From Streptomyces sp. MUM 203J (GTDB lineage Bacteria; Actinomycetota; Actinomycetes; Streptomycetales; Streptomycetaceae): a stretch of DNA of 62,486 bases. Within the stretch, counting starts at the first letter, position 1, and every line of letters starts with the position of its first letter. Below the pieces are notes generated by a model, which made no database searches, was not told the origin of the DNA, and worked only from the letters and a program-made list of their open reading frames with translations. The stretch covers positions 1 through 62,486 of the forward strand of contig NZ_JADWYO010000035.1 in the NCBI RefSeq assembly GCF_022414595.1, in the 5' to 3' direction. Positions 1-7,622 of this stretch are shown here, one piece after another. The position numbers were made by a program, and so were the translations under genes.

Positions 1-986
1 CGCGCGGGGCGGCGGCCGAGCTGCTGGCGCGGGGCGGCTGGCGGCCCCGCCCCGAGCGCGTGCTGTTCACCGGCAACGGCAAGCAGGCGCTGTCGGCGGC
101 GGTGGCCGCGCTGGTCCCGGCCGGGGGGCGGCTGGGCGCGGAGGAGCTGACCTACCCGGTGCTGAGGTCGCTGGCGGGACGCCTCGGGGTGACGGTGGTC
201 CCGCTGGCGATGGACGCGGAAGGCGTACGGCCGGACGCGGTGGAGGCCGCGCACCGGAGCGGGCCGCTGCACGCGGTCTACGTCCAGCCGGTCCTGCACA
301 ACCCGCTGTCGCTCACCATGCCGCCGGGGCGGCGCGCCGCGCTGGCGGAAGTACTGCGGCGGTGCGACATCCCGGTGGTCGAGGACGCGATCTGGTCCTT
401 CCTGTACGAGGACGGGGGCACGCGGCAGGCCGGGGTACCGCCCGAGACGCGGACGCCGTCAGGGGCGGCGCCCTTCGCCGCGGTCGCGCCCGAGCGGACC
501 GTGCTCGTCGACAGCCTGTCCAAGCGGCTGGCCCCCGGGCTGACAGCCGGGTTCGCGGTGGTGCCCGAGGGTCTGGCGTCCCGTGTGGAGACCGCGATCA
601 GCTCCGGGGGCTGGGGGCCGTCGCGGTTCGCGCTGGAGGCGGCGGTGCGGTGGCAGTCCGACGGAACCGTCGACACCCTCGTACGGGCGAAGCGGCGAGA
701 GGCGGAGCATCGGCAGGAACTGGCGCGAAGGCTGCTGCACGGGTTCGCCCTCCGCACCGACCCTCGGTCGTGCTTCTGCTGGTGGGAGCTGCCGGACGGC
801 TGGCGCACCGACCTGTTCGTGGCGGCGGCGGCCCGGCGGGGCATCGCGGTGACCCCCGGCGCGGCGTTCGCGGCGGACCCGCGCCGGGCCCCGAACGCGG
901 TCCGGCTCGGCCTCGCGTCACCGCCCCGCGGCACCCTGGAGCGGGCCCTGGGCACGCTCGCGGATCTGGCGCGGGGAGCGCCGTAG
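1..986 (+). CDS. MocR/PdxR-type regulator or class I aminotransferase, C-terminal part (5' truncated)
   Basis: The reading frame is open from the window edge, so the true start lies upstream and only the aminotransferase-like part is visible. It shows the fold-type I PLP layout: a GNGKQAL segment, an NPLS-containing strand, a VVEDAIWSF stretch with the PLP-pairing Asp, and an SLSKRLAPGL segment with the presumed Schiff-base Lys. This pattern is typical of MocR regulators, which join an N-terminal GntR-type winged helix to an aminotransferase domain. Whether that DNA-binding domain exists cannot be seen. It could equally be a stand-alone aminotransferase. It lies just outside the biosynthetic cluster. 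Confidence 0.75.
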   Translation, partial: RGAAAELLARGGWRPRPERVLFTGNGKQALSAAVAALVPAGGRLGAEELTYPVLRSLAGRLGVTVVPLAMDAEGVRPDAVEAAHRSGPLHAVYVQPVLHNPLSLTMPPGRRAALAEVLRRCDIPVVEDAIWSFLYEDGGTRQAGVPPETRTPSGAAPFAAVAPERTVLVDSLSKRLAPGLTAGFAVVPEGLASRVETAISSGGWGPSRFALEAAVRWQSDGTVDTLVRAKRREAEHRQELARRLLHGFALRTDPRSCFCWWELPDGWRTDLFVAAAARRGIAVTPGAAFAADPRRAPNAVRLGLASPPRGTLERALGTLADLARGAP

Positions 987-1077
987 GGGTTGTCCCCTCT
1001 CCCGGCACCGGGGGCACCGGGGCCACGCCCAGGGATCCCCGGCCGGGTGCGGCGGGAGGGAACCGCCGGAGGCGTCC

Positions 1078-1572
1078 CTAACCCTGCGGGAACTGCTTGC
1101 AGTACTCGTACATCGCCATCGCCGTCGCCGTCGCGACGTTGTAGCTGTGCGGCATCCCCCACACGGGGATCTCCGCGCAGTCGTCGACGAGCTTCAGCTC
1201 CTCGTCGTCCAGACCGGTGCGCTCGTTGCCGATGACGAGCGCCGTCTTCCGGGGGAACGCGAACTCGTGCAGGCTCGTCGAGTTCGACGTCTGCTCCAGC
1301 GCGACGAGCCGGTACCCCTCGCTGCTGAGCTTCTTCAGCACCGGCGCCAGCGTCCGGCGCAGCTCCAGCTCGACATGGTCGGCCCCGTCACGCGCGACCT
1401 TGCGGTCGATCGCGGCGTTTCCGCAGGCGATGACCTTCTGCACCCCGCAGCAGCCCGCCGTCCGGACGATGCTGGAGAGATTCGCCTTGGTCCGCAGCGG
1501 CGCACACACGATCACCAGCTCGCGCTCCCGCTCCAGGGCGGCCGGAGGCTTGTGGCGAAGATGTTCGAACAT
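1078..1572 (-). CDS. SpoU/TrmH family RNA 2'-O-methyltransferase
   Basis: This 164-aa protein is a single SPOUT domain without an N-terminal substrate-binding extension. The three SpoU motifs are present: an N-x2-SIVRTAG segment near residue 35, the ALVIGNERTGL knot strand near residue 113, and IPVWGMPHSYNVATA near residue 138. The last two form the knotted SAM site. The family methylates ribose 2'-OH in tRNA or rRNA, and the exact target cannot be read from the sequence. It appears to be a housekeeping gene marking the left flank of the cluster. It is transcribed in the same direction as the dehydrogenase upstream, with 39 bp between them. Confidence 0.85.
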   Translation of the reverse strand: MFEHLRHKPPAALERERELVIVCAPLRTKANLSSIVRTAGCCGVQKVIACGNAAIDRKVARDGADHVELELRRTLAPVLKKLSSEGYRLVALEQTSNSTSLHEFAFPRKTALVIGNERTGLDDEELKLVDDCAEIPVWGMPHSYNVATATAMAMYEYCKQFPQG

Positions 1573-1611
1573 GATGGGCCAGTCTAGCCGGGCCCCCGGT
1601 GCCGGACCGCG

Positions 1612-2607
1612 TCACGCCCCGGTGGTGAAGACGTATCTCAGGGGCGGTTCGGGCTGCTCCTCCAGGACTGTGCGGTACTCGGTGATCGGAAACGGCTCGC
1701 TGAGCAGCGGCCCCAGCCGGACGGAGCCGTCAGCCACCACCTCCAGGGCCTGGTCGATCTGGTCGTAACCGGAGAGCACCCCCCGTACGGTGAGCTCCCG
1801 CAGCATGACCGTGCTGGGCACGGCCGACGTGGTCTCCTCTCCGGAGTAGCCGACCAGGACATAGGTGCCGCCCGGCCGCGTCGCCTCCAGCCCCTGCGGG
1901 AACACGTCCGCGACGCCGGTCGCGTCGAAGACGACCTCGGGCTGGTCGTCCGCCCAGTCGTCGAGCCGCTCCTGGTGGCCGAGGCCCAGCCCCGCGGCGA
2001 TGCCCCGGCGGTGCGCGGACGGGTCGGCCAGCGTGACGGCGGCGGCGCCCGCCCGCACGACAAGCTGTGCGACCAGGAGACCGATCGTGCCCGCGCCGAT
2101 CACGCCCACCCGCCGCCCGGCCAGATCCGGGGCCCGCTCCACCGCGTGGAGCGCCACGCACAGCGGCTCCAGCAGGCAGCCCTCCGCGCCGGACAGCCCC
2201 GGCGGCAGCAGCCTGAGGTTCCCCGCGGGCACGGTGAACGCGTCCGCGAAGGCCCCCGCCCGGGTGAAGCCGACCTCGTCCAGGTCGAGGCAGAGGTTGT
2301 ACCGCTCCTCCCTGCAGCGGGCGCAGTCTCGGCACGGGGTGATGCCCTCACCTACGACGGCCCTGCCCACCAGCTCCGGCCTGCTGGGGGCCTCCAATAC
2401 CCTGCCCGCCCACTCGTGGCCCGGGATCACCGGATAGTCGGCGTCGTGCAGGGTGCCCCGCAAGAGCCTCAGGTCCGTGCCGCAGACGGCGACGTGGGTG
2501 ACGGCCACCAACGCCTCCCCGGCCGTGGGGACGGGGCGCGGGATTCGCTCCAGCGCGTGTTCCTTGGGGCCGCGCACGACGAGGGCCCGTATGTGTTCCT
2601 CGGTCAT
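1612..2607 (-). CDS. Zinc-dependent alcohol dehydrogenase, NeoA/BtrE-like 2-deoxy-scyllo-inosamine dehydrogenase
   Basis: This is a 331-aa medium-chain dehydrogenase. The ATG at 2607 follows the upstream gene's stop by 8 bp, whereas the longer frame from 2730 would overlap it. Catalytic zinc ligands appear in CGTD and GHEWAG, and a four-Cys structural zinc loop in C-x2-C-x2-C-x7-C. The Rossmann motif is VGVIGAGTIG. The YPVIPGHEW, VGFTRAGAFAD and EPLCVALHAV segments match what I recall of NeoA-type enzymes, which oxidise 2-deoxy-scyllo-inosamine to the amino-ketone that is transaminated to 2-DOS. With a DOI synthase and DOI aminotransferase nearby, that role is likely. It is the last gene of a three-gene minus-strand operon. 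Confidence 0.75.
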   Translation of the reverse strand: MTEEHIRALVVRGPKEHALERIPRPVPTAGEALVAVTHVAVCGTDLRLLRGTLHDADYPVIPGHEWAGRVLEAPSRPELVGRAVVGEGITPCRDCARCREERYNLCLDLDEVGFTRAGAFADAFTVPAGNLRLLPPGLSGAEGCLLEPLCVALHAVERAPDLAGRRVGVIGAGTIGLLVAQLVVRAGAAAVTLADPSAHRRGIAAGLGLGHQERLDDWADDQPEVVFDATGVADVFPQGLEATRPGGTYVLVGYSGEETTSAVPSTVMLRELTVRGVLSGYDQIDQALEVVADGSVRLGPLLSEPFPITEYRTVLEEQPEPPLRYVFTTGA

Positions 2608-2615
2608 CGGCGGCC

Positions 2616-3365
2616 TCACGCATCCGGGTTGGGGCAGTCGCCGAGGCGGTGCACGAAGAACGCCCGCCCGTGCCAGCCGTACCGGAGGAACTCGCTGTAC
2701 TCGTAGAACCCGTCGGTGCGCGCGAAGCACTCGCGCATCGCCCGGCGCATCCCGAACCGGGGGTTGGCCCGGTTGCAGTTGTAGTCGTCCATGAGCAGCA
2801 CGGCCCCGTCGGGCATCAGCCTCCGGCCCAGCAGGTGGTCGAGGACCTCGACGGAGGAGGAGTACAGGTCGCAGTCGAGGTTGGCGACGGCCACCTCATG
2901 GGAGATCGGGGAGGCCTCCAGGGACTTCTCGAACATTCCGGGCACGACGCTCCAGCCGGCCTCACCGAAGCGGCGGGTGAACTCGGCGCGCAGCATCTCC
3001 TCGGTGCCCGGGGGCGAGGCGTCCTCGCTCTCCCGCCAGTAGCCGCTGTCCGCCACCTCGTACGAGATCGAGTCCACCGGGTTCGTGCTCTTCGGGAAGC
3101 CCTGGAAGGAGTCGTACACGTACAGGTGCCGGGAGAAGATCTCGGTGTACCAGTCCGACTGGGCGTCGAACTCGAGCATGAGATCCGCCAGCATGAGGGA
3201 GCTGAACCCCTCGAAGCAGCCGAACTCCGCGACGGCTCCGGGGATGTGGCTTCCCCACACGTACTCGAAGGTCGTCCGGAAGACGTCGCCGTAGATCTTC
3301 CGGGCACGCTCGATGTCGTTGTATGTGGCGTTGGAGACCTGTCCCACGCTCAAAGTCATCGTCAC
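2616..3365 (-). CDS. TylF/MycF-type SAM-dependent O-methyltransferase
   Basis: The protein is 249 aa. AEFGCFEGFSS near residue 45 is the SAM-binding loop, and the LYVYDSFQGFP segment is characteristic of TylF/macrocin O-methyltransferase relatives. Further on, VANLDCDLYSS and LLMDDYN carry the acidic residues that bind the catalytic metal in this family. Members methylate sugar hydroxyls, for example on macrolide deoxysugars, so an O-methylation of the aminoglycoside is plausible but unproven. The GTG at 3365 and an ATG two codons later are both possible starts; a GAGAGG stretch precedes them. The gene begins 22 bp after the radical SAM gene and is followed by the dehydrogenase 8 bp later, so the three are probably co-transcribed. 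Confidence 0.75.
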   Translation of the reverse strand: MTMTLSVGQVSNATYNDIERARKIYGDVFRTTFEYVWGSHIPGAVAEFGCFEGFSSLMLADLMLEFDAQSDWYTEIFSRHLYVYDSFQGFPKSTNPVDSISYEVADSGYWRESEDASPPGTEEMLRAEFTRRFGEAGWSVVPGMFEKSLEASPISHEVAVANLDCDLYSSSVEVLDHLLGRRLMPDGAVLLMDDYNCNRANPRFGMRRAMRECFARTDGFYEYSEFLRYGWHGRAFFVHRLGDCPNPDA

Positions 3366-3387
3366 CTCTCTGCTCTCTGCCGGTGGC

Positions 3388-4497
3388 CTACTGGTGGGCG
3401 TACAGGGCGGGGTCGACGTCGATGTCCATGTTCAGCTCGCAGCACCGGTGGCAGATGGGCTGCAGGCCCTGCTTGATGGTGTCCCGCATGCGCCGGTAGG
3501 TCTCGCCGTGGAACACCTGGCTCAGGGAGCTGTCCCTGATGTTGCCCATCACGGTGTCGGAGAACGTGGTGCAGCTGATCACGTCGCCGTTGGGGAGCAC
3601 GGTGGTCTGAGCCCACAGCTTCACGCAGGTGCTCTCGCGGATGATGTGGCGCCAGTCGGCGGAGAAGAAACGGCTCTTCTGCGTGGAGTCGTAGCGGGTG
3701 GGCGCGATGAGCACGTCGACGGCGTCCGTGAGGTTCTCCGCCTCGTCCATCAGCTCGCGTAGCCGGGCGGGGTCGATGTCGGCGTGCTGGTGCTCGTTGC
3801 AGTACCCGGCCCAGGACAGGAACGGGCGGCCGGTGGCGTCCTCGAAGGCGGCACGGCTGGCCTTGCCCTCCTCCTTGGTGAAGTAACTGGCGAGGCCGAC
3901 CGTCACCTCCTTCACCCCGACGCTCTCCGCGAGCCTGATCATGTCCGGCAGGTACGTGTAGTTCATGCCGGTGACGGTGAAGTTGAGCGCGATGTGCGGG
4001 CCTCGGCCGGCCTTGCGGCTCGCCGCCTGGAGGGCCTTGAGGCCGTCCATGGCACGCTCGAAGGACTTGCGGCCCCGGATCGGGTTGTTGATCTCGGGGG
4101 TGGGGCCGTCGATGGAGACGTACACGTCGTCGATGCCGGCGTCGACCAGCTCCTCCGCGTAGCGAGGCAGGAGAGTGGCGTTGGTGCTCATGTCGAGGTT
4201 GCAGTCCGGCAGCCGGGTCTTCGCCTCACGGACCAGCCGGACCAGCTGCGGGTGCATGAGCGGCTCGCCGCCCATGATCGTCAGATAGACCTTCTCCTTC
4301 TGCCCGTGGGCCAGCTCGTCCACGAGCCCGTTCCACATCTCCAGGGAAATCTGGTCGCGTTTGACCTCTTCGAGCCAGGTGCTCTCGGCGGCCGAGTCCC
4401 CGTACATCCAGCATTCACGGCAGGTGAGATTGCACGCCCAATTCACGAAGACGGTCACATGCCGCGGCACAGTCGGAATCATGGGAAGATCAACCAT
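3388..4497 (-). CDS. Radical SAM protein with SPASM/twitch-like C-terminus
   Basis: This 369-aa protein starts at ATG 4497, with GGAGG 7 nt upstream. The radical SAM cluster motif C22-x3-C26-x2-C29 is followed by IMGGEPLMHP, the GGE-type SAM contact. The C-terminal region has a Cys before a PNGDVISC motif, then an NIRDSSLSQVF stretch and a final C-x2-CC. This looks like an auxiliary Fe-S cluster of the twitch/SPASM type. Relatives in aminoglycoside pathways include BtrN, which oxidises 2-deoxy-scyllo-inosamine, and C-epimerases. Because a zinc dehydrogenase for that oxidation lies in the same operon, this enzyme may do another radical step. First gene of the minus-strand operon, preceded by 241 bp of non-coding DNA. 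Confidence 0.8.
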   Translation of the reverse strand: MVDLPMIPTVPRHVTVFVNWACNLTCRECWMYGDSAAESTWLEEVKRDQISLEMWNGLVDELAHGQKEKVYLTIMGGEPLMHPQLVRLVREAKTRLPDCNLDMSTNATLLPRYAEELVDAGIDDVYVSIDGPTPEINNPIRGRKSFERAMDGLKALQAASRKAGRGPHIALNFTVTGMNYTYLPDMIRLAESVGVKEVTVGLASYFTKEEGKASRAAFEDATGRPFLSWAGYCNEHQHADIDPARLRELMDEAENLTDAVDVLIAPTRYDSTQKSRFFSADWRHIIRESTCVKLWAQTTVLPNGDVISCTTFSDTVMGNIRDSSLSQVFHGETYRRMRDTIKQGLQPICHRCCELNMDIDVDPALYAHQ

Positions 4498-4738
4498 CAA
4501 ACGCCTCCAGAGAACACATGGCAAATGAAGTGCCTACGGCACCACGGAAATTGTGGCGGGAGTCGGTGAACGAGGCCGATCATACCCACCGGCGACGGCG
4601 GCGCAATGGGGAAGGAGCGAATTCCTTCGAACTCCTGAAATCCGGTGACGGCGCACCCGTTTCCGGGCGCCGGAAATTGACTCCTGAGGCAGGTGAATAA
4701 GACTGTTGCGCGGGTTGCGGGTGTTGTCGTCTGCGTCA

Positions 4739-6016
4739 TCAGCTGCGTCGTGCGCGGACGACCTCCTCGTACACCTCGGCCGTCCTCGCGGCGACCTGTT
4801 TCAGGTCGTACCGGGCGCGGACCGTCTTCGCCGCCCGCTCCGCCGTGGCGGCCCTCCACTCCGGCGCGGCCAGGGCCTCCCGTATGCCCTTGGCGAAGGC
4901 GGCGGGCGTGCGCTCGGCCACCAGCCAGCCCAGCGCGCCCTGCTCCAGGACGTCCGCCACGCCGCCGACTCCGACCGCCACAATCGGCAGGCCGCACGCC
5001 ATGGCCTCCAGCATCACACTGCCGAACTCCTCGTGCAGCGGGGCCATCAGCAACAGATCCATGGCGCCCATGGCGGCTGGCACGTCCTCGTTCGGGACAT
5101 ACCCGGTCACGGTCACCCGGTCGGTCAGCCCGCGTTCGCGTACCGCCCGCTCGAACAGGTCGCGTTCGTTGCCGTCGCCGCAGATCAGCCAGTGCACATC
5201 GGTGTCGCGCAGCTCCTCCGCGATGTCCAGGATGATCGGCCAGCCCTTCTCCCGCGCGATGCGGCCGACGTATCCGACGACGGGTCTCCCCTCGGGCAGC
5301 CCCCACGCCGCCCGGGCCGCACGGACGGCCTCCGGGGTCGCCCGGCCGGCGAAACCGTCGGCGTCGATCACGTCGGGCAGGACCGCGAACCGCTCCCTCG
5401 GCACCCCGGTCTCACGGGTCAGGAGGGGGATCGTGCGCGGGGTGAGCGTGATCGTGCGGGCCGAGGCCCGGATCGCCCGCCGCTCGATCCAGCGCGCCAG
5501 CGGCTGGAGCATGCCGTCCAGCCGGTTCATCGGGTGGTACGTGACGATGATCGAGCAATGCACGGTCAGGACCAGCGGAACCCGGAGCAGCCGGGTCAGC
5601 AGCCAGCCCAGCAGCGGCGGGATGATGACGCCGCTGCAGTGCACATGGAGGATGTCGGGGCGCTCCCGGCGCCGCACGAGGTCCGCGGCCACGCCCAGAG
5701 CCCAGGCCAGGTTCAGGTCCACCATCCCGCGGATTCGGGACCGCAGCGGCAGCACCGGTATCCGTACGCCGCGCACCTCGGTGCGGCCGGACATCGGCCA
5801 GTGCCGGGGGGCGCCGGGGAGGCGGAGCGTCAGCACGGTCTGCCGCACGCCCCGCTCGTCCAGTTGCCGGGTGAGGCGGTAGATCTGTGACTGCATCCCG
5901 CCGATGGCGTCGAACTTCACCGGCCAGGACGTGCCGGCGAGCTGCGGCCAGTAGAGGTGGGGGGTCAGTCTGAGTATGTGCGGGGGGCGGCTCGGCGAAC
6001 TCGGATCCGTACTCAC
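4739..6016 (-). CDS. GT4-family glycosyltransferase, NeoM/BtrM-like 2-DOS N-acetylglucosaminyltransferase
   Basis: The 425-aa start is GTG 6016, with GGAGA about 10 nt upstream; the longer frame to 6151 lacks family similarity. The N-terminus reads ILRLTPHLYWPQ, then FDAIGGMQSQIYRL, the glycine-rich acceptor loop that I recall as typical of NeoM-type 2-DOS glycosyltransferases. The C-terminal GT-B domain has VGYVGRIAREKGW and HEEFGSVMLEAMACGLPIVA, the GT4 donor-binding signature. Predicted reaction: UDP-GlcNAc plus 2-DOS to 2'-N-acetylparomamine. The PIG-L deacetylase encoded at 25774-26472 would follow. Divergent from the AhpD-like gene across a 280-bp intergenic region. Confidence 0.82.
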   Translation of the reverse strand: MSTDPSSPSRPPHILRLTPHLYWPQLAGTSWPVKFDAIGGMQSQIYRLTRQLDERGVRQTVLTLRLPGAPRHWPMSGRTEVRGVRIPVLPLRSRIRGMVDLNLAWALGVAADLVRRRERPDILHVHCSGVIIPPLLGWLLTRLLRVPLVLTVHCSIIVTYHPMNRLDGMLQPLARWIERRAIRASARTITLTPRTIPLLTRETGVPRERFAVLPDVIDADGFAGRATPEAVRAARAAWGLPEGRPVVGYVGRIAREKGWPIILDIAEELRDTDVHWLICGDGNERDLFERAVRERGLTDRVTVTGYVPNEDVPAAMGAMDLLLMAPLHEEFGSVMLEAMACGLPIVAVGVGGVADVLEQGALGWLVAERTPAAFAKGIREALAAPEWRAATAERAAKTVRARYDLKQVAARTAEVYEEVVRARRS

Positions 6017-6296
6017 AGAAAAGTCTCCGACTCGGACTGCGGCGTGCGGGAATTCAGCGGTGACGCGGGAACACTGCGCCCAGGGCGCGAAGAATCGGTC
6101 GGGATCCGGCAACAGTAACACCGGGTCCAGCACGCCCCGGGATTTCTTCACATATCGAAAGAGCCGTTCCGGTTTTGAGCCCCTTGCTCAGGTCGATCAG
6201 CACCTTGTGAGAAACGGGCCGGACCGGTCAGGATCTGACGTACAGTGCTGCCCACCAATCCACGCTATCCGTCAGGAAGTCACCGGGAGAGCTGTC
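6017..6296. promoter_or_regulatory. Divergent promoter region between the glycosyltransferase and AhpD-like genes
   Basis: No reading frame here is convincing. The segment lies between divergent starts at 6016 (minus) and 6297 (plus), and it is less GC-rich than the coding sequence around it, with runs such as TTTCTTCACATATCG. It must carry promoters for at least two transcription units. I could not assign specific -10 or -35 boxes with confidence. Confidence 0.5.
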
Positions 6297-6770
6297 TTGG
6301 ATAATACCGATGCCAAAGTGCCCACCTCGCTCGGCATACGTTTGGCGGTCGACGAGCTGGTCCCGCACCTCAATAAGCGGATGGACGCTCTCGACGCCGC
6401 CGCGGACAAGGTCAGTCTCGACGCCGGGCTGCTGGAGCTGGTCCGCACCCGCGTCTCGCAGATCAACGGCTGTTCCTATTGCGTCGACGCCCACAGCTCG
6501 GAGGCCCGGGAGGCGGGCGAGGACGTCCGCAAGCTGCTGTCCCTCCCCGTCTGGCGGGAGTCGCCCTTCTACTCCGCCCGCGAGCGCGCCGCTCTGGACC
6601 TCACCGAGGCCGTCACACTGATGAGCCGGGGCCCGGTCACGGACGAGGTATGGAACGCGGGTGCCGCCGAGTTCACCGACGTGGAACTGGCCGAGCTGGT
6701 CTGGACGATCGCCATCATCAACACCTGGAACCGCATCGCCGGGCCGGCCCGGCCGTGGGAAATCAAGTGA
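6297..6770 (+). CDS. AhpD/carboxymuconolactone decarboxylase-like protein
   Basis: The protein is 157 aa. The proposed start is TTG 6297, with GGGAGA ending 6 nt upstream; GTG 6318 is an alternative. The AhpD-like core is clear: ELVRTRVSQINGCSYCVDAHS holds the redox C-x2-C and downstream His, followed by an LLSLPVWRESPFYSARERAAL stretch typical of the family. Known members are alkylhydroperoxidases or partners in redox and decarboxylation chemistry. In this cluster it may protect or reduce an oxygen-sensitive enzyme such as a radical SAM protein; that is inference. The stop overlaps the GTG of the next gene (GTGA), indicating translational coupling with the methyltransferase. Confidence 0.75.
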   Translation: MDNTDAKVPTSLGIRLAVDELVPHLNKRMDALDAAADKVSLDAGLLELVRTRVSQINGCSYCVDAHSSEAREAGEDVRKLLSLPVWRESPFYSARERAALDLTEAVTLMSRGPVTDEVWNAGAAEFTDVELAELVWTIAIINTWNRIAGPARPWEIK

Positions 6771-7558
6771 CGCCCGGACTGGCGATGTCCGAGGAGGAGG
6801 TCTTCTCCGACTTCGTCGCACGGGTGGACCTCGCCGGCGCCACCGTGGCCGAGATCGGCGGCGCCTTCCCCGCCGAGCTGCTGGCCAAGCACCAGGTGGC
6901 CGCCTGGTACGCGATCGACCCCAACCGGCCGGCGGGCCGAGACTTCGGAGGCGTCAGGGAGACGCTGGCGGTGCGGGCGGAAGAGATGCCGCTGGCCGAC
7001 ACCAGCGTCGACGCCGTCTTCTCGTGCAACGCCTTCCAGTTCGTCGACGTGACGGCCACGCTCGCCCAGGTGCGGCGGGTGCTGAAGCCCGGGGGGCTGC
7101 TGTACGCCCACTTCGGGCCGATCTGGAGCGCGGTCGACGGACACCAGCTGGAGTACGTCAGCCACCAGGGGCGCGACCTGACCTTCTGGGACGACACGCT
7201 GCTGCCCCCCTGGGCCCATCTCGCCTACCGGCCGGAGGAGTTGCGACAGCTGCTGCGGACCGGTGTGTCCGAGGGGCTGGCCGACGTGTTGGTCCGCCAT
7301 GTGCATGAGAGCGACACGGTCAACCGGCTGTTCTTCGAGGACTATGTGACGGCGGCCCTGGAGAGCGGGCTCCAGTGGGTCGAGATGTCGGCGTCCGACC
7401 ACCTCGACTACGCCATCACCCCGCCGCCCTACGACCCGGCGCTCCTGCGGGAGCCCCGCCTTCCCGAACTCGCAGCCGAGATCTCCCGGAGACGCGGATC
7501 CCGCGTCCAACTCGGCGTCCGCGATGTCCTGATGGTGCTACGCCGCGCTGCGGACTGA
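6767..7558 (+). CDS. Class I SAM-dependent methyltransferase
   Basis: This 263-aa protein starts at GTG 6767, overlapping the AhpD-like stop; ATG 6785 is an alternative. The SAM-binding strand-loop reads VAEIGGAFPAELL, with AIDP as the acidic end of the second strand and an AEEMPLADTSVDAVFSCNAF segment as motifs II-III. VRRVLKPGGLLYAHFG is the typical UbiE/class I methyltransferase motif. The substrate is not evident; N- or O-methylation of the pseudo-disaccharide is possible. Coupling to the AhpD-like gene and location 64 bp before the DOI aminotransferase suggest a single plus-strand operon. Confidence 0.75.
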   Translation: MTPGLAMSEEEVFSDFVARVDLAGATVAEIGGAFPAELLAKHQVAAWYAIDPNRPAGRDFGGVRETLAVRAEEMPLADTSVDAVFSCNAFQFVDVTATLAQVRRVLKPGGLLYAHFGPIWSAVDGHQLEYVSHQGRDLTFWDDTLLPPWAHLAYRPEELRQLLRTGVSEGLADVLVRHVHESDTVNRLFFEDYVTAALESGLQWVEMSASDHLDYAITPPPYDPALLREPRLPELAAEISRRRGSRVQLGVRDVLMVLRRAAD

Positions 7559-7622
7559 CGGCCCATCCCATGGACCCGTGGCATCCGTCGACCACCCCAC
7601 ACACCTGCCTGTGAGGAGAACG

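Noticed and set aside
2608..2730. 41-residue upstream extension of the zinc dehydrogenase
   Set aside because: It overlaps the TylF-like gene, is Arg/Pro-rich, and the ATG at 2607 fits the family N-terminus.
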